Shown: positions 1-8,413, counted from the stretch's first letter. The stretch is 35,045 nt of DNA from Pseudomonadota bacterium (GCA_026390555.1 JAPLFS010000017.1:1-35045), one strand, 5' to 3'. Translations and numbers: made by a program. The notes: generated from the letters alone by a model not told the origin.

Positions 1-96
1 GTACTGGGCTACTCCTGGCGCATCAACCTCGTTGGACGAACTCCGGTGATCGCTTGCCTCGTAACAGCAGCCTGATCTTACTGCTATTATCAATAA

Positions 97-124
97 TCGA
101 CATCATTACTGTAAATGCTATATT
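97..124 (+). promoter_or_regulatory. Candidate sigma70-type promoter of the toxin-antitoxin-like pair
   Basis: TCGACA (97-102) and TATATT (119-124) each match the -35 and -10 consensus at five of six positions, with a 16-base spacer. The predicted transcription start, near 131, lies inside the inverted repeat at 126-148, which fits repression by a protein bound there. The site was found by eye only. Confidence 0.4.
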
Positions 125-125
125 G

Positions 126-148
126 ATGCCATATCAAATATATGGTAT
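126..148. promoter_or_regulatory. Inverted repeat, probable autoregulatory operator
   Basis: ATGCCATAT (126-134) pairs with ATATGGTAT (140-148) across a 5-base spacer, with one G-T pair. It lies between the candidate -10 box and the ATG at 158. Antitoxins of AbiEi type are known to bind inverted repeats in their own promoter, so binding by the downstream winged-helix protein is a reasonable inference. No clear Shine-Dalgarno sequence remains between the repeat and the ATG. Confidence 0.4.
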
Positions 149-157
149 TGATATTAC

Positions 158-1153
158 ATGGATAATACAATCGCGGCTACCTTTGGCCGCTTCAATCATG
201 TTGTGAAAATTGTGCCAGTTAACCTAGCTGGAAAGAACCTGCCTTTGCTCATCCGAGATAACTATAAGTTCTTTGATGCTCAATTTCACGATGGTCGAGC
301 GCCAGTGTTGTTGGCTCAAGTGACGACTAAGCTTGAAGTGATTCAGCTCGAAAAGCACTGGTTGCTCATAGAGAAGGTCGCTGGCAGGCCTGTCATTCTT
401 ATTCTTCAAAAACTTGGCACAAGAGAGAAGGAGCGACTAATAAAAAGAGGCGTACAATTCATCGTTCCAGGAAAATTCATTCATGCTCAAATTCTCGGGA
501 TCTCGGGGGAAGCACCGGCAGAGGCAAAGCGATACGAAGAGTTGTTGAAACGCGAAGAGTTGTCGCCATGGGCTGAAACGCTTTTAATCAAACAGCTCTT
601 AGACGGGAGCATTCAAGGAAGAGCAGGCAGTGAAATTGCTGACCTATTTAGAGTAACGCCCATTGTGATTAGTCAGGCAATTCACGAACTTGAATTTAAT
701 GGTTTTTGCGATCATGTTCGCAGCGGTAAAAAGAAACTAATTGAATTCGAGGCAAGGAAAAGTCTTTGGTGGAAGAGTCTGCGCATTCTCGAAAATCCCG
801 TTGTCGGAACTGTGGGTATCGGAGAGCCTCCAATCGAATTCATTCGAGCTGGAGAAACCGCTCTTGCTCATTATTCAATGCTCGCTGATACCAAAGAGCA
901 GATTTTTGCCGTGAATAAGCGTGAGTTCCTTGAGCTGAAAAGAAAAGGAGTTATTACCTTAAAGATGCTGGCAGAGGAAAAGCACCAATTGCAACTATGG
1001 ACACGTGATCCGAGAACACTTGCGATTAACGGCTTTGTAGATCAAGTCTCTCTATATTGCTCCCGTCGTGATTCGACTGATGCGCGTATCCAGCAGGAGT
1101 TCAGCCGAATGATGCGTGAAATAGATTTGGAGGTGCCCGATGAGTCTCGATAA
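158..1153 (+). CDS. Winged-helix protein, probable type IV antitoxin (AbiEi-like)
   Basis: This 331-residue protein has an N-terminal mixed alpha/beta region containing the segment VQFIVPGKFIH. A helix-turn-helix or winged-helix segment follows at about residues 140-195 (GSEIADLFRVTPIVISQAIHEL, then a basic wing GKKK). The C-terminal domain is not one I can name. Its stop overlaps the next gene by 14 bp, and that gene encodes a nucleotidyltransferase-like protein. The combination is typical of AbiE-type (type IV) toxin-antitoxin or abortive-infection modules, in which the first protein represses the operon and counteracts the second. It could instead be a MarR-like regulator of unrelated function. 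ATG 158 follows a promoter and palindrome directly. The gene is more A+T-rich than the central operons, which may indicate transfer. Confidence 0.6.
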   Translation: MDNTIAATFGRFNHVVKIVPVNLAGKNLPLLIRDNYKFFDAQFHDGRAPVLLAQVTTKLEVIQLEKHWLLIEKVAGRPVILILQKLGTREKERLIKRGVQFIVPGKFIHAQILGISGEAPAEAKRYEELLKREELSPWAETLLIKQLLDGSIQGRAGSEIADLFRVTPIVISQAIHELEFNGFCDHVRSGKKKLIEFEARKSLWWKSLRILENPVVGTVGIGEPPIEFIRAGETALAHYSMLADTKEQIFAVNKREFLELKRKGVITLKMLAEEKHQLQLWTRDPRTLAINGFVDQVSLYCSRRDSTDARIQQEFSRMMREIDLEVPDESR

Positions 1154-1916
1154 CGTGGTCGGATTTGAGCACTTCGTTAAGTTCTTCTCAGAGTTTCGAG
1201 ATCATTACGTGGTGATAGGGGGTATTGCAACGATCTTTTCCCTCGAAGCTGCCGGGGCACTTGGACGACCAACCAAGGATATCGATCTCGTTGTGCTTGC
1301 GAATCCCAACAAATTTTTTGCTGATAAGCTTCGTGAGTATATCACAAGTGGAGGCTACCAGATTGAATCTGACGCGGAACAAGGCTCAATAAATTATCGC
1401 TTCAGGAAACCACTCTCACCAGAGTTTCCGTTTCAGATAGAGATTTTTTCAACTACCCCCCTTAATATGGAACTACGAGATGATCAGGTAATAGCTCCTT
1501 TCTCAACTTCCCATGGCTTAAAGAGTCTCTCAGCTATTCTGATGGATACTGATTATTTCAGTTTGATAAAAACATGCATAGCTCAAGATGGCGGAGTTCC
1601 GCTGCTAACGATTGACGCTCTCATACCACTTAAAGCACGTGCATTTATCGATTTGAGCGAGCGACGAGGGAATGGTGAGAAAGTTGATCAGAAAGATATC
1701 AAAAAGCATCGCAATGATGTTCTTAGACTTAGTACGATCTTAGGTGATTCGAGGCGCGAATTGCCAGCAACTGTTGCACAAGATCTGATTAAATTCTTCG
1801 ACCACCCTAATATTGCAGGGCTATCGCAAGATACACTCCAGACGATTGTGAATGATGCGAATAGGTCACTGATAAGTCTTCGAGAGCAGGTTCTGCATTA
1901 TTATCGGTTAAAATAA
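1140..1916 (+). CDS. Nucleotidyltransferase-fold protein, probable AbiEii-like toxin
   Basis: This 258-residue protein has the nucleotidyltransferase signature near its N terminus. VIGGIATIF supplies the glycine loop, and TKDIDLVV at about residues 41-48 supplies the metal-binding Asp-x-Asp pair. A third acidic strand is plausible at FQIEIF, near residue 100. The family transfers nucleotides to RNA or protein targets; AbiEii/MenT toxins of this fold modify tRNA. The gene overlaps the winged-helix gene upstream by 14 bp, so translation is probably coupled. The type IV toxin assignment rests on the fold motif plus the partner gene. Alternatives are an antibiotic-type nucleotidyltransferase or a non-toxic MNT-like protein. 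Confidence 0.6.
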   Translation: MSLDNVVGFEHFVKFFSEFRDHYVVIGGIATIFSLEAAGALGRPTKDIDLVVLANPNKFFADKLREYITSGGYQIESDAEQGSINYRFRKPLSPEFPFQIEIFSTTPLNMELRDDQVIAPFSTSHGLKSLSAILMDTDYFSLIKTCIAQDGGVPLLTIDALIPLKARAFIDLSERRGNGEKVDQKDIKKHRNDVLRLSTILGDSRRELPATVAQDLIKFFDHPNIAGLSQDTLQTIVNDANRSLISLREQVLHYYRLK

Positions 1917-1971
1917 TATTCCGAGTATTTTATTTAGGTAATATCGGGACTGACCGCTTACTTCTTCTCTA

Positions 1972-2011
1972 CTATTGGGCTTGAACGGATACGGGAAGCT
2001 TTAGGGTAGTG
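1972..2011. repeat. Left copy of a 40-bp imperfect direct repeat flanking the glycan island
   Basis: Aligned without gaps, this sequence is identical to 7211-7250 at 32 of 40 positions and lies in the same orientation. On the minus strand both copies can be read in one frame as similar peptides (HYPKASRIRSSPIV here, HYPSAVRICSSQIV in the other). They may therefore be remnants of related coding 3' ends. The repeats bracket the 5.2 kb holding the glycosyltransferase, membrane protein and FkbM genes. Confidence 0.45.
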
Positions 2012-2185
2012 CTTATAAAATCCCGTACCAATGATTTATGACAGATTGATCTGGGGGAGACCAGCATCATCCCAACCTAAGCGAAACAATCAGACAACTC
2101 AGCAACTTCATCACCGCGCTGCTCTGCTACCGCAGAACAAATACTTGCAAAAAGTGAATCAATCTTACTATCCTTCAGTGCGCCC

Positions 2186-3421
2186 ATGCACAACAAGAAG
2201 AGCTCCCTAACCATTATTAACCAGTATTTCTTTCCAACGGAAAGTGCTGCGGGGGTTCTCCTGCGTGAGCTTGCTGAAGACCTTTCGACTGACTTTGACG
2301 TGACTGTTGTGTGTCAGCCCGAAGCTCAACAGGGCGAGGAGAGAGCGTTGCATGCCGAGTACCATATCGTGCGTCTCCCCGCTCCGCATTGGATTTCGAG
2401 GGCGACAACCCCGTCCTCCTTTGTTCTGCGATGGATCGTGGCTGGGCTCTTTCTACTGCGGAGCTCGTTGTGGCTGCTCTTGAGCAAAAAGCAGTCGCTA
2501 GTGCTCATTGCGTCCGAGCCGCCATTCGTCGACACCGTGCTCGGGGTCGTATGCTGGATGTCGCGTCAGCCGTATGCCCTTTTGATTCAGGACCTTTATC
2601 CAGAGCTGGCAGAGGCTGTTCGCCTTAAGCCAATATGCTTCGCGTCGAGGCCCCTGAAATGGCTCCACACAGGTGTCACACGTGCCGCGCGAGTGGTCGT
2701 CACTATCTCTCCTGATCAACAGCGCTCTCTAGAATCGAGGCATGCGAAAGTTACTCAGGTGCTTCCTAATTGGGCTCCGATCTCTAGCACCGATGCATGT
2801 GAACTCGCGGCAGCTCCGGTAGAGTTTCCACTAGAACGCACTAGGCTTATCGTTCACTATGCCGGGAATCTTGGACTCGCGTGTGACCTTACCACACTTG
2901 GCGGCGCCCTCGAGATCCTGCAGCACTCTGGCCAGCTCGACAGCTTCTCCATTGTGATTCGGGGCGATGGGATTAAGGTGCACCAAGCCCAAGATCTAGC
3001 CCACCGATACCCGCAGGTGCAGCTTCACAAGAGGCTTCCTCTCAATCAGGTCGGGCTTAGCATGGGGTACTGTCATGCACACTTCGTGCTTATGCCGAAG
3101 GAGCTTCTTGGATGCGTTTACCCCTCCAAGGTGATCTCAATCATGGCATATGGCAGGCCCATGATTACCTGCATGCCGGCCGGCTCTTCTCTCGAGCATT
3201 TCATACTTGAGCGGCAACTGGGGTATGTCAGCAGGGCAGGGGACCCGCAGTCGCTTGCGGCAGCCATGCTTGCCTGCCTACACGACCTCCGAGCATCGCC
3301 ACAGATTCTGCGCGATATGGGACTTAATGGCTGGCGCTACGCCCGGTATGAATGGACGCGGCAACACGCCTCCGCTCGATACCGAGATCTATTAAAGGTG
3401 GCTATAGTCGATGTCAATTAG
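2186..3421 (+). CDS. Glycosyltransferase family 4 (WbuB/WcaI-like)
   Basis: This 411-residue protein has a GT-B fold plan. The N-terminal acceptor domain starts with INQYFFPTESAAG and includes a hydrophobic membrane-associating stretch at about 75-100. The segment QDLYPELAEAV is typical of WbuB-like enzymes. The C-terminal nucleotide-sugar domain has HYAGNLG (about 225), VIRGDG (about 258), and then YPSKVISIMAYGRP (about 310), which matches the donor-binding region of GT4 proteins. It should add a sugar, often a HexNAc derivative, to a lipid-linked glycan on the cytoplasmic face. The start is ATG 2186. The next gene overlaps it by 11 bp, so the two are co-translated. The donor sugar cannot be read from the sequence. 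Confidence 0.85.
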   Translation: MHNKKSSLTIINQYFFPTESAAGVLLRELAEDLSTDFDVTVVCQPEAQQGEERALHAEYHIVRLPAPHWISRATTPSSFVLRWIVAGLFLLRSSLWLLLSKKQSLVLIASEPPFVDTVLGVVCWMSRQPYALLIQDLYPELAEAVRLKPICFASRPLKWLHTGVTRAARVVVTISPDQQRSLESRHAKVTQVLPNWAPISSTDACELAAAPVEFPLERTRLIVHYAGNLGLACDLTTLGGALEILQHSGQLDSFSIVIRGDGIKVHQAQDLAHRYPQVQLHKRLPLNQVGLSMGYCHAHFVLMPKELLGCVYPSKVISIMAYGRPMITCMPAGSSLEHFILERQLGYVSRAGDPQSLAAAMLACLHDLRASPQILRDMGLNGWRYARYEWTRQHASARYRDLLKVAIVDVN

Positions 3422-5165
3422 GGTCTGGTGCAATAAAATAGGCCTTATCCCGTCTGTACTTTGCGGATTAGTCCTCTTGGCGTTTTATGTAGCAGTGACG
3501 CCCCTGGCCCAAAATAACTCGTCAATGGGGCTCGCCGGGTATGCCTGGATCTTGGCGCTCTATGTGGCTCTCTGTGTGGAGGCGGGATTATGCGGCTACA
3601 AGCTTCTCTCGCAAGCTAAGGAGGAGGGACGCTGGCTGACTGTGTGGGTCACCGGGCTGTGGCTTCTAGCGATCTGCGCCTCCGTCTTGCCTGCCTACCT
3701 CCTGGGCGCGGAAAACTCCTTTCAGATTAGTTGCGCCCTTTCTCAAATTAATGAGAACTCCGCATTGGGATTCAACTCCGCTTGCTTTCTCGGGTATCCA
3801 ACCCGTGCCTACTTTCTTCAAAGCCTACCGGCAAACCTTTTCGGCATGTCTCACATAACTGCAAACGCTGGCACCGTCCTGATCCTCATGCCAGGGCTGA
3901 TTATCTTTTCTCGTGGGCTAAGGCTCATTCTTCGGGGAAGTGCGATGAGCGACACTATCGCTGCGACCGTGCTTGGAGTTTTTTTTCAGAGTACGCTGCT
4001 GTTTCGGACGATCGCGTATCACGACCAGACCACGCAGCCTTTCGCAATAACGCTAAGCCTTGTGGGATTATTCGCCTCTGCCACGCTCGACAAGCGCCGA
4101 AGCGCGCTGGTTCTCCTGCTCGGCTGGGTGATTCTTGGAACCTCTTATTACCCGCCTACCCTGGCAGCGCTCTTGCTTGCCGGATGCTGTTTGGCCTGGG
4201 CTGCCCGCGCCGGACGGCTTCCAGCGGGTGGCGCAATCCTTGTGGCAGCAGGCATCGTTTTCGCCGCTGTCGCATTACTTGAAACGCTCCCGTTCCGGGA
4301 AGACTTGAGGCTTATAGTCGCTCCGGAGGTGCTCGCCGAGCCCATACAGCGGCTTCAAAGAGTTTTTTCCTTCTTGGCTTTGCAGCGCGGAGGATCTCCG
4401 TATGCGCAGCTGCCACTGCAGCTCGTTTCCTTTGTTGTTTTGGCGATCGGCCTGTCCGGCATTCGTGGGTGGAAGGTTTCATTTCTGTCGCTATGGATTG
4501 TCACCCTCGTTGTTGTCTCTTTTTTCCCCTCGGGATACAGCCCTGACTTGGCATGGCATGCAATGAGCGGAGCTCATCGCGCCTTGCCAGCGCTGCCCGT
4601 TTTAGGGGTCCTCTTGGCTATTGAGCTGCAGCGATGGTGGGGTAGGCGGCCATTCAACGTGCTTGTATCCACTGCAGCACTGACGATTGCTTTGGCTCCA
4701 TCGCTTGAGACCTTTGTTACCTACCCCTACCAAGATAAACCACTGCTCCCGTACCTCCTGGCTCGCGAGTACAGGAAGAATGTGCCACTTGACCTAAGAA
4801 GTAACCCGGCGTTTTTCTACCGGTCCGACGTGCATTTGTTCAGGGGGCTGCACAGGATGCAGCCGTGGGATAAAACGATGCAAGGCGCCCAGTTTTCCGG
4901 CAGCTGCGTGCCGGAGCCACCACCACCCACTAATTCAATCGTTATGACGGTAGTACAGGGGCCTTGCGAGAAGAGTCCTACGCCACCCGGTTATATTGAG
5001 TTGCAGCGTTTTCCCAACCGCGAATTCAAGGGCGTGCTGATGTATCTGTACACGGAACATGCGGCGACTGCAGGCTCAGCATCGTCACAAGACCCCGGAA
5101 CTGCCGACTTCAGAGCAGATCCACCTATTTCAAATTTCATCGATACCTCACAGGCTATCGATTAA
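3411..5165 (+). CDS. Polytopic membrane protein of a glycan locus (GT-C-like, function unknown)
   Basis: This 584-residue protein has roughly ten or more hydrophobic membrane segments between residues 10 and 430, followed by a soluble tail of about 150 residues. The loop after the third membrane segment carries NENSALGFNSACFLGYP, similar in placement to the first periplasmic loop of GT-C glycosyltransferases and other lipid-linked sugar membrane enzymes. I see no definite family motif. ATG 3411 lies inside the end of the GT4 gene, so the two form an operon and probably act on the same glycan. A polymerase or ligase role is possible but not supported by a motif. Confidence 0.6.
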   Translation: MSIRVWCNKIGLIPSVLCGLVLLAFYVAVTPLAQNNSSMGLAGYAWILALYVALCVEAGLCGYKLLSQAKEEGRWLTVWVTGLWLLAICASVLPAYLLGAENSFQISCALSQINENSALGFNSACFLGYPTRAYFLQSLPANLFGMSHITANAGTVLILMPGLIIFSRGLRLILRGSAMSDTIAATVLGVFFQSTLLFRTIAYHDQTTQPFAITLSLVGLFASATLDKRRSALVLLLGWVILGTSYYPPTLAALLLAGCCLAWAARAGRLPAGGAILVAAGIVFAAVALLETLPFREDLRLIVAPEVLAEPIQRLQRVFSFLALQRGGSPYAQLPLQLVSFVVLAIGLSGIRGWKVSFLSLWIVTLVVVSFFPSGYSPDLAWHAMSGAHRALPALPVLGVLLAIELQRWWGRRPFNVLVSTAALTIALAPSLETFVTYPYQDKPLLPYLLAREYRKNVPLDLRSNPAFFYRSDVHLFRGLHRMQPWDKTMQGAQFSGSCVPEPPPPTNSIVMTVVQGPCEKSPTPPGYIELQRFPNREFKGVLMYLYTEHAATAGSASSQDPGTADFRADPPISNFIDTSQAID

Positions 5166-5245
5166 CTCACCTCTTACGACTCTTTTGAGACCTCTCCTGA
5201 GGACTTCTAAACTCCGCTTCTTTGCTGACGAAACAGGAGAAATAT

Positions 5246-5319
5246 AGCCGATTCGCTGTTTTTTGCTACTTAGCTTACTCTCTTAAGCTATTCTGGCATG
5301 CTAAAAACGCTATTCGGCT
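5246..5319. repeat. Nested imperfect inverted repeat between glycan genes and FkbM genes
   Basis: AGCCGA (5246-5251) pairs with TCGGCT (5314-5319), and the stem continues inward with breaks through GC/GC and TTTT/AAAA, giving about 13 pairs over 17 positions. Inside it, TAGCTTA (5271-5277) pairs perfectly with TAAGCTA (5284-5290). The 74-base unit could be a structured transcript end, a small RNA or a MITE-like relic. It occupies the 293-bp gap between stop 5165 and ATG 5459. The same gap also holds AAAATC-gata-GATTTT at 5414-5429. Confidence 0.4.
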
Positions 5320-5458
5320 GAGAGGACCATCAACTTTTGGCTAACTTTCAGCTCGATATCTATCCACTCAGCAGCTCGCTTAACAGTTACCTACCAATGA
5401 TCAGCTGCTCGTTAAAATCGATAGATTTTCCTACCTATTTTCGGCGGTAAGTAACATC

Positions 5459-6331
5459 ATGGCGGCGAATAGTGTAATTTTATTCTGCGTAGCAGGGTTA
5501 ATTAAAGAGAAAATGAGAAAACTTACAAAAACCTACGAGCGAATCGGATTGTATATATCAAGACTGATGATCCATCGGGGGGATCGGCAAATTAAGCATT
5601 TAAAGCTCAAAGAGCATCAGATGCTAGTGTTTGCAAATGAAGATATCGGACGCCAGCTCAATCTTTATGGTAAATATGAAGCAGAGGAGACAAGTTTTTT
5701 CAGTAAAAATATTCGTGCTGAAGATATTTGCTTTGATGTGGGGGGCAATGTTGGGTATTGTGCCCTTCTCTTTGCAAAGCTTGCTTCACAAGGAGCTGTC
5801 CATGTTTTTGAGCCGATAAGATTGAATGCATCAATCATTGATGTAAATGCCGTACTGAATGGATATAAAAATATCAAGATTAATCTGACAGCAGTAGGGG
5901 ATACATCTGGAACAGTGAGCTTTACGATATCAAAAGATTCGGCATATTCTTCAATATATGATACGAATCGCGTACCTGCTGCGCAAGTTATCGTAACACC
6001 AATCAGAACTCTAGATAGTTATATTGAAGAGAATATAATTTCCAGAGTTGACATCATAAAGATCGATGTGGAGGGGGCCGAAGAGATTGTGCTGAAGGGG
6101 GCGGATAAGCTTTTTTCAAACATAAACAGCAGGCCAAGAATAGTTTTACTTGAGCTGTATGAAGTTAACCTACGCCCATTTGGAACAACATCTGAAAAGA
6201 TTGTCAAAAGAATGGAAGATTTGGGGTACCAGACTAAAGTAATTGCGGGAAAAAAAGGTAATTTAATTCCGTATTCGCCGAAAAAACATAAGAACATATA
6301 CAATATTATATTTACAGCAAAGAAAGATTAA
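5459..6331 (+). CDS. FkbM family SAM-dependent methyltransferase
   Basis: This 290-residue protein has the class I methyltransferase layout of the FkbM family. Motif I is FDVGGNVGYCALLFA (about 91-105), followed by the acidic end of strand 2 in VHVFEP, and the family hallmark IIKIDVEGAEEIVLKGADKLF begins near residue 199. FkbM-type enzymes O-methylate sugars or polyketides, and within glycan loci they usually cap or decorate polysaccharides. The start could be ATG 5459 or ATG 5513; the latter follows a purine-rich AAAGAGAAA and would give 272 residues. The gene is clearly A+T-richer than the preceding glycosyltransferase, which suggests separate acquisition. A second FkbM gene, now broken, follows after 3 bp. 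Confidence 0.85.
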   Translation: MAANSVILFCVAGLIKEKMRKLTKTYERIGLYISRLMIHRGDRQIKHLKLKEHQMLVFANEDIGRQLNLYGKYEAEETSFFSKNIRAEDICFDVGGNVGYCALLFAKLASQGAVHVFEPIRLNASIIDVNAVLNGYKNIKINLTAVGDTSGTVSFTISKDSAYSSIYDTNRVPAAQVIVTPIRTLDSYIEENIISRVDIIKIDVEGAEEIVLKGADKLFSNINSRPRIVLLELYEVNLRPFGTTSEKIVKRMEDLGYQTKVIAGKKGNLIPYSPKKHKNIYNIIFTAKKD

Positions 6332-6334
6332 TTC

Positions 6335-7079
6335 ATGAGTATTGTGAATAGCACCAAGTACATGGTTCAGCGTATTTTGCGAACTTTTGGATGGGAGATT
6401 CGGAGGTTTATCGAATCTGAGGTAATTCAGCTCGCCAAGCAATTAGCTCGCCAAGCAATTAAATCAGCGTGGTATCAATATTGTATTGGATATTGGAGCA
6501 AACGAAGGGCAGTTTGCTTCAGCCCTGTTTTTGGCTGGGTATAAAGGAAAGATCATATCTTTTGATCCACTTTCAGATGTCCATAAAAAATTAAAAAATA
6601 ATGCGGCATCAAATCCCAATTGGGTCGTTGCAGAAGCAACTGCCATTGGCTCTGAAGATGGATTCACTGAAATCAATGTATCAAAGAATTTGGTAAGTAG
6701 TTCAATTCTTGACATACGAAAAGAGCATACTGATGCAGCTCCACAGTCAAGGTATTACAAGAAAGAAAGAGTGCCATTGATGACACTGGATACATATGCA
6801 AAAAGAGCAGAACTAAAAAATATATTTTTAAAAATCGACACGCAAGGTTTCGAAATGCAGGTGCTCAAGGGGGCGGAGTCGCTTCTACAAAGTACCAACG
6901 GCTTGCTGCTTGAAATGTCAATTGCACCTCTGTATGAGGGCCAGGCTGATTTCATGGATATTATTCAGTTTGCAAAAGATAGGGGATTTGAGCTCTGGTC
7001 AATTGAGCCAGGTTTTGCGAATCAGAAGACAGGCCGACTACTTCAATTTGATGCAACATTCTTTCGAGTAGTTATATAA
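6335..7079 (+). pseudogene. FkbM family methyltransferase, frameshifted by a 16-bp tandem duplication
   Basis: The frame from ATG 6335 reads MSIVNSTKYMVQRILRTFGW onwards as far as EVIQLAKQLA, then leaves the coding frame and ends at 6544. The methyltransferase frame resumes as LAKQLNQRGINIVLDIGANEGQ. It carries motif I (DIGANEGQFASALF), the strand 2 acidic end (IISFDPL) and the FkbM hallmark LKIDTQGFEMQVLKGAESLL. The break is an exact 16-bp tandem duplication at 6429-6461. Removing one copy gives a single uninterrupted 242-residue frame of normal FkbM length. The downstream part alone could begin at TTG 6486 but has no visible ribosome-binding site and would lack the N terminus. The gene sits 3 bp after the intact FkbM gene and is A+T-rich like it. 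Confidence 0.8.
6429..6461. repeat. 16-bp exact tandem duplication inside FkbM gene
   Basis: CTCGCCAAGCAATTAG at 6431-6446 is followed at once by CTCGCCAAGCAATTAA, and every base from 6429 to 6445 equals the base 16 positions later. Sixteen is not a multiple of three, so the second copy shifts the reading frame. Short direct repeats of this kind arise, and revert, by replication slippage. Confidence 0.95.
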
Positions 7080-7210
7080 TGTGTTTGCCGATAGAGCTCT
7101 CAAATTACATAATTTGCTTTAGACCAATACGTGTAATGCTTCACCGGTAAATGGAATTTTAGCAGCAGTCTCATATCGGTTAGCTGCGCCGTGTTTTTTC
7201 ATTTCAACAA

Positions 7211-7250
7211 CTATTTGGCTAGAACAGATACGGACAGCACTAGGATAGTG
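7211..7250. repeat. Right copy of the 40-bp imperfect direct repeat
   Basis: This copy is 80 per cent identical to 1972-2011 and in the same orientation. It starts 6 bp beyond the TAG stop (7257-7259) of the minus-strand HDOD-like gene. Reading through that TAG keeps the same frame open across the repeat and on for about forty codons, so the copy may represent a former coding extension. The rest of the 7080-7256 gap shows nothing else recognisable. Confidence 0.45.
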
Positions 7251-7256
7251 TAGCGG

Positions 7257-8261
7257 CTACAAAGGGGAGAGCTCCTTTGCGGAGACCTCTGCACTTAAAG
7301 TATTAAAAAACTCCGGTGTTGATTGCGCATTGATGCTGGAGCTTCCTTTGTTAAGCCATTCAATACGATTCCTATCCGACATGACGGTGCGTAGATCGGC
7401 TAGTAGCTTTGCACGGACCTCTATCGGAATAGAGAGATCTTTTCCAACCCATTCTGGGCAGCTTTGAGGGATCTCTCCACGCTCCATGTAGGATTCAATT
7501 AGGGCCTCTGCGATGCGAAAGCGAGCGCCGTAGAGCGTATCAGGGGGCGCATTAGTATCGCGCTCAGCCGCTGCAACGTATTGACCAGCGATTGAGCGGT
7601 TGAATCCCATATGTTCGAGAATTATAGCCGAGACCTGCACGTTGTTGCATTGCCACATCCTCTCTTCAAACTCGATGTCAAAGGGAAGATCCCTACTCTT
7701 TAAGTGCTGCCTATATTCATTAAAGCCACGCCTGTTTTCACGCAGAAATGCAGCAAAAGCTAGGTAGCGCAGCCCTCGACCAAGCAATCCAAAACCAAAA
7801 CCGATCTCCGGAACGCAGAGTCCCGCACATGCCCCAACCGCAAGCGCCTCATAGAGCGGTGTCTGTACGTAGTCCCACTCGTCCTTCTCTATTTTTCGGC
7901 TGAGGTTACGAAAGAGATAGCAGTACGAGAGGATCGCAGCGTGATCCATCGGAGCATATGCCTCAAATAGATCCTGGATAGTAAGGGGGTGCTTGCCCTG
8001 TAGTATCTCGGGCCGATACTGTTTAGTAACGAAGTAGTAAGTAGCCTTGATGGTGCTGTTCTTCATCAGACGCAAGATATGGTTCTGACCGGGATGTGGG
8101 ATTATCGTTACCCCCTGTTCGTAGTGGTGTACGAGTAGGCGGATCGCCTCAGAGAAATTAGCCGCAACGGGACCAAAGGGGTGTAGTAGTTCGCTGGCAG
8201 CCTTCCAGCCAAGCTTGGCCTGGGCCTCTAGCGCAGATATTAAGTCGTCCTGTTTCGTCAT
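7257..8261 (-). CDS. Putative HDOD-like (degenerate HD superfamily) signalling protein
   Basis: This 334-residue protein is predicted to be soluble and mostly helical, and no family is certain. The middle reads like the HDOD layout. PLYEALAVGACAGL precedes IGFGFGLLGRGLRYLAFAAF, which sits where HDOD proteins have their AF-x-GLLHDIG segment. It is followed by QVSAIILEHMGF, resembling the segment that precedes the last helices of HDOD. The metal-binding His-Asp of true HD phosphohydrolases is absent, as in HDOD proteins, which act in signalling rather than catalysis. The gene stands alone, with a 152-bp gap before the M3 peptidase gene on the same strand. If the HDOD reading is wrong, it is a protein of unknown function. 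Confidence 0.5.
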   Translation of the reverse strand: MTKQDDLISALEAQAKLGWKAASELLHPFGPVAANFSEAIRLLVHHYEQGVTIIPHPGQNHILRLMKNSTIKATYYFVTKQYRPEILQGKHPLTIQDLFEAYAPMDHAAILSYCYLFRNLSRKIEKDEWDYVQTPLYEALAVGACAGLCVPEIGFGFGLLGRGLRYLAFAAFLRENRRGFNEYRQHLKSRDLPFDIEFEERMWQCNNVQVSAIILEHMGFNRSIAGQYVAAAERDTNAPPDTLYGARFRIAEALIESYMERGEIPQSCPEWVGKDLSIPIEVRAKLLADLRTVMSDRNRIEWLNKGSSSINAQSTPEFFNTLSAEVSAKELSPL

Positions 8262-8413
8262 CTTATCAGCCTCTGTACAGCAGCACCTCTAAGTAATACG
8301 CAGGGTGCTTATCCTGAAGGGTAAGGTCGGCAGATCTACTTATAATACTTGAGAATTGATAAGACGAGGTAAAAATAGCGAGAGAGAATTGGCTAATACT
8401 CTGATATTATTGG

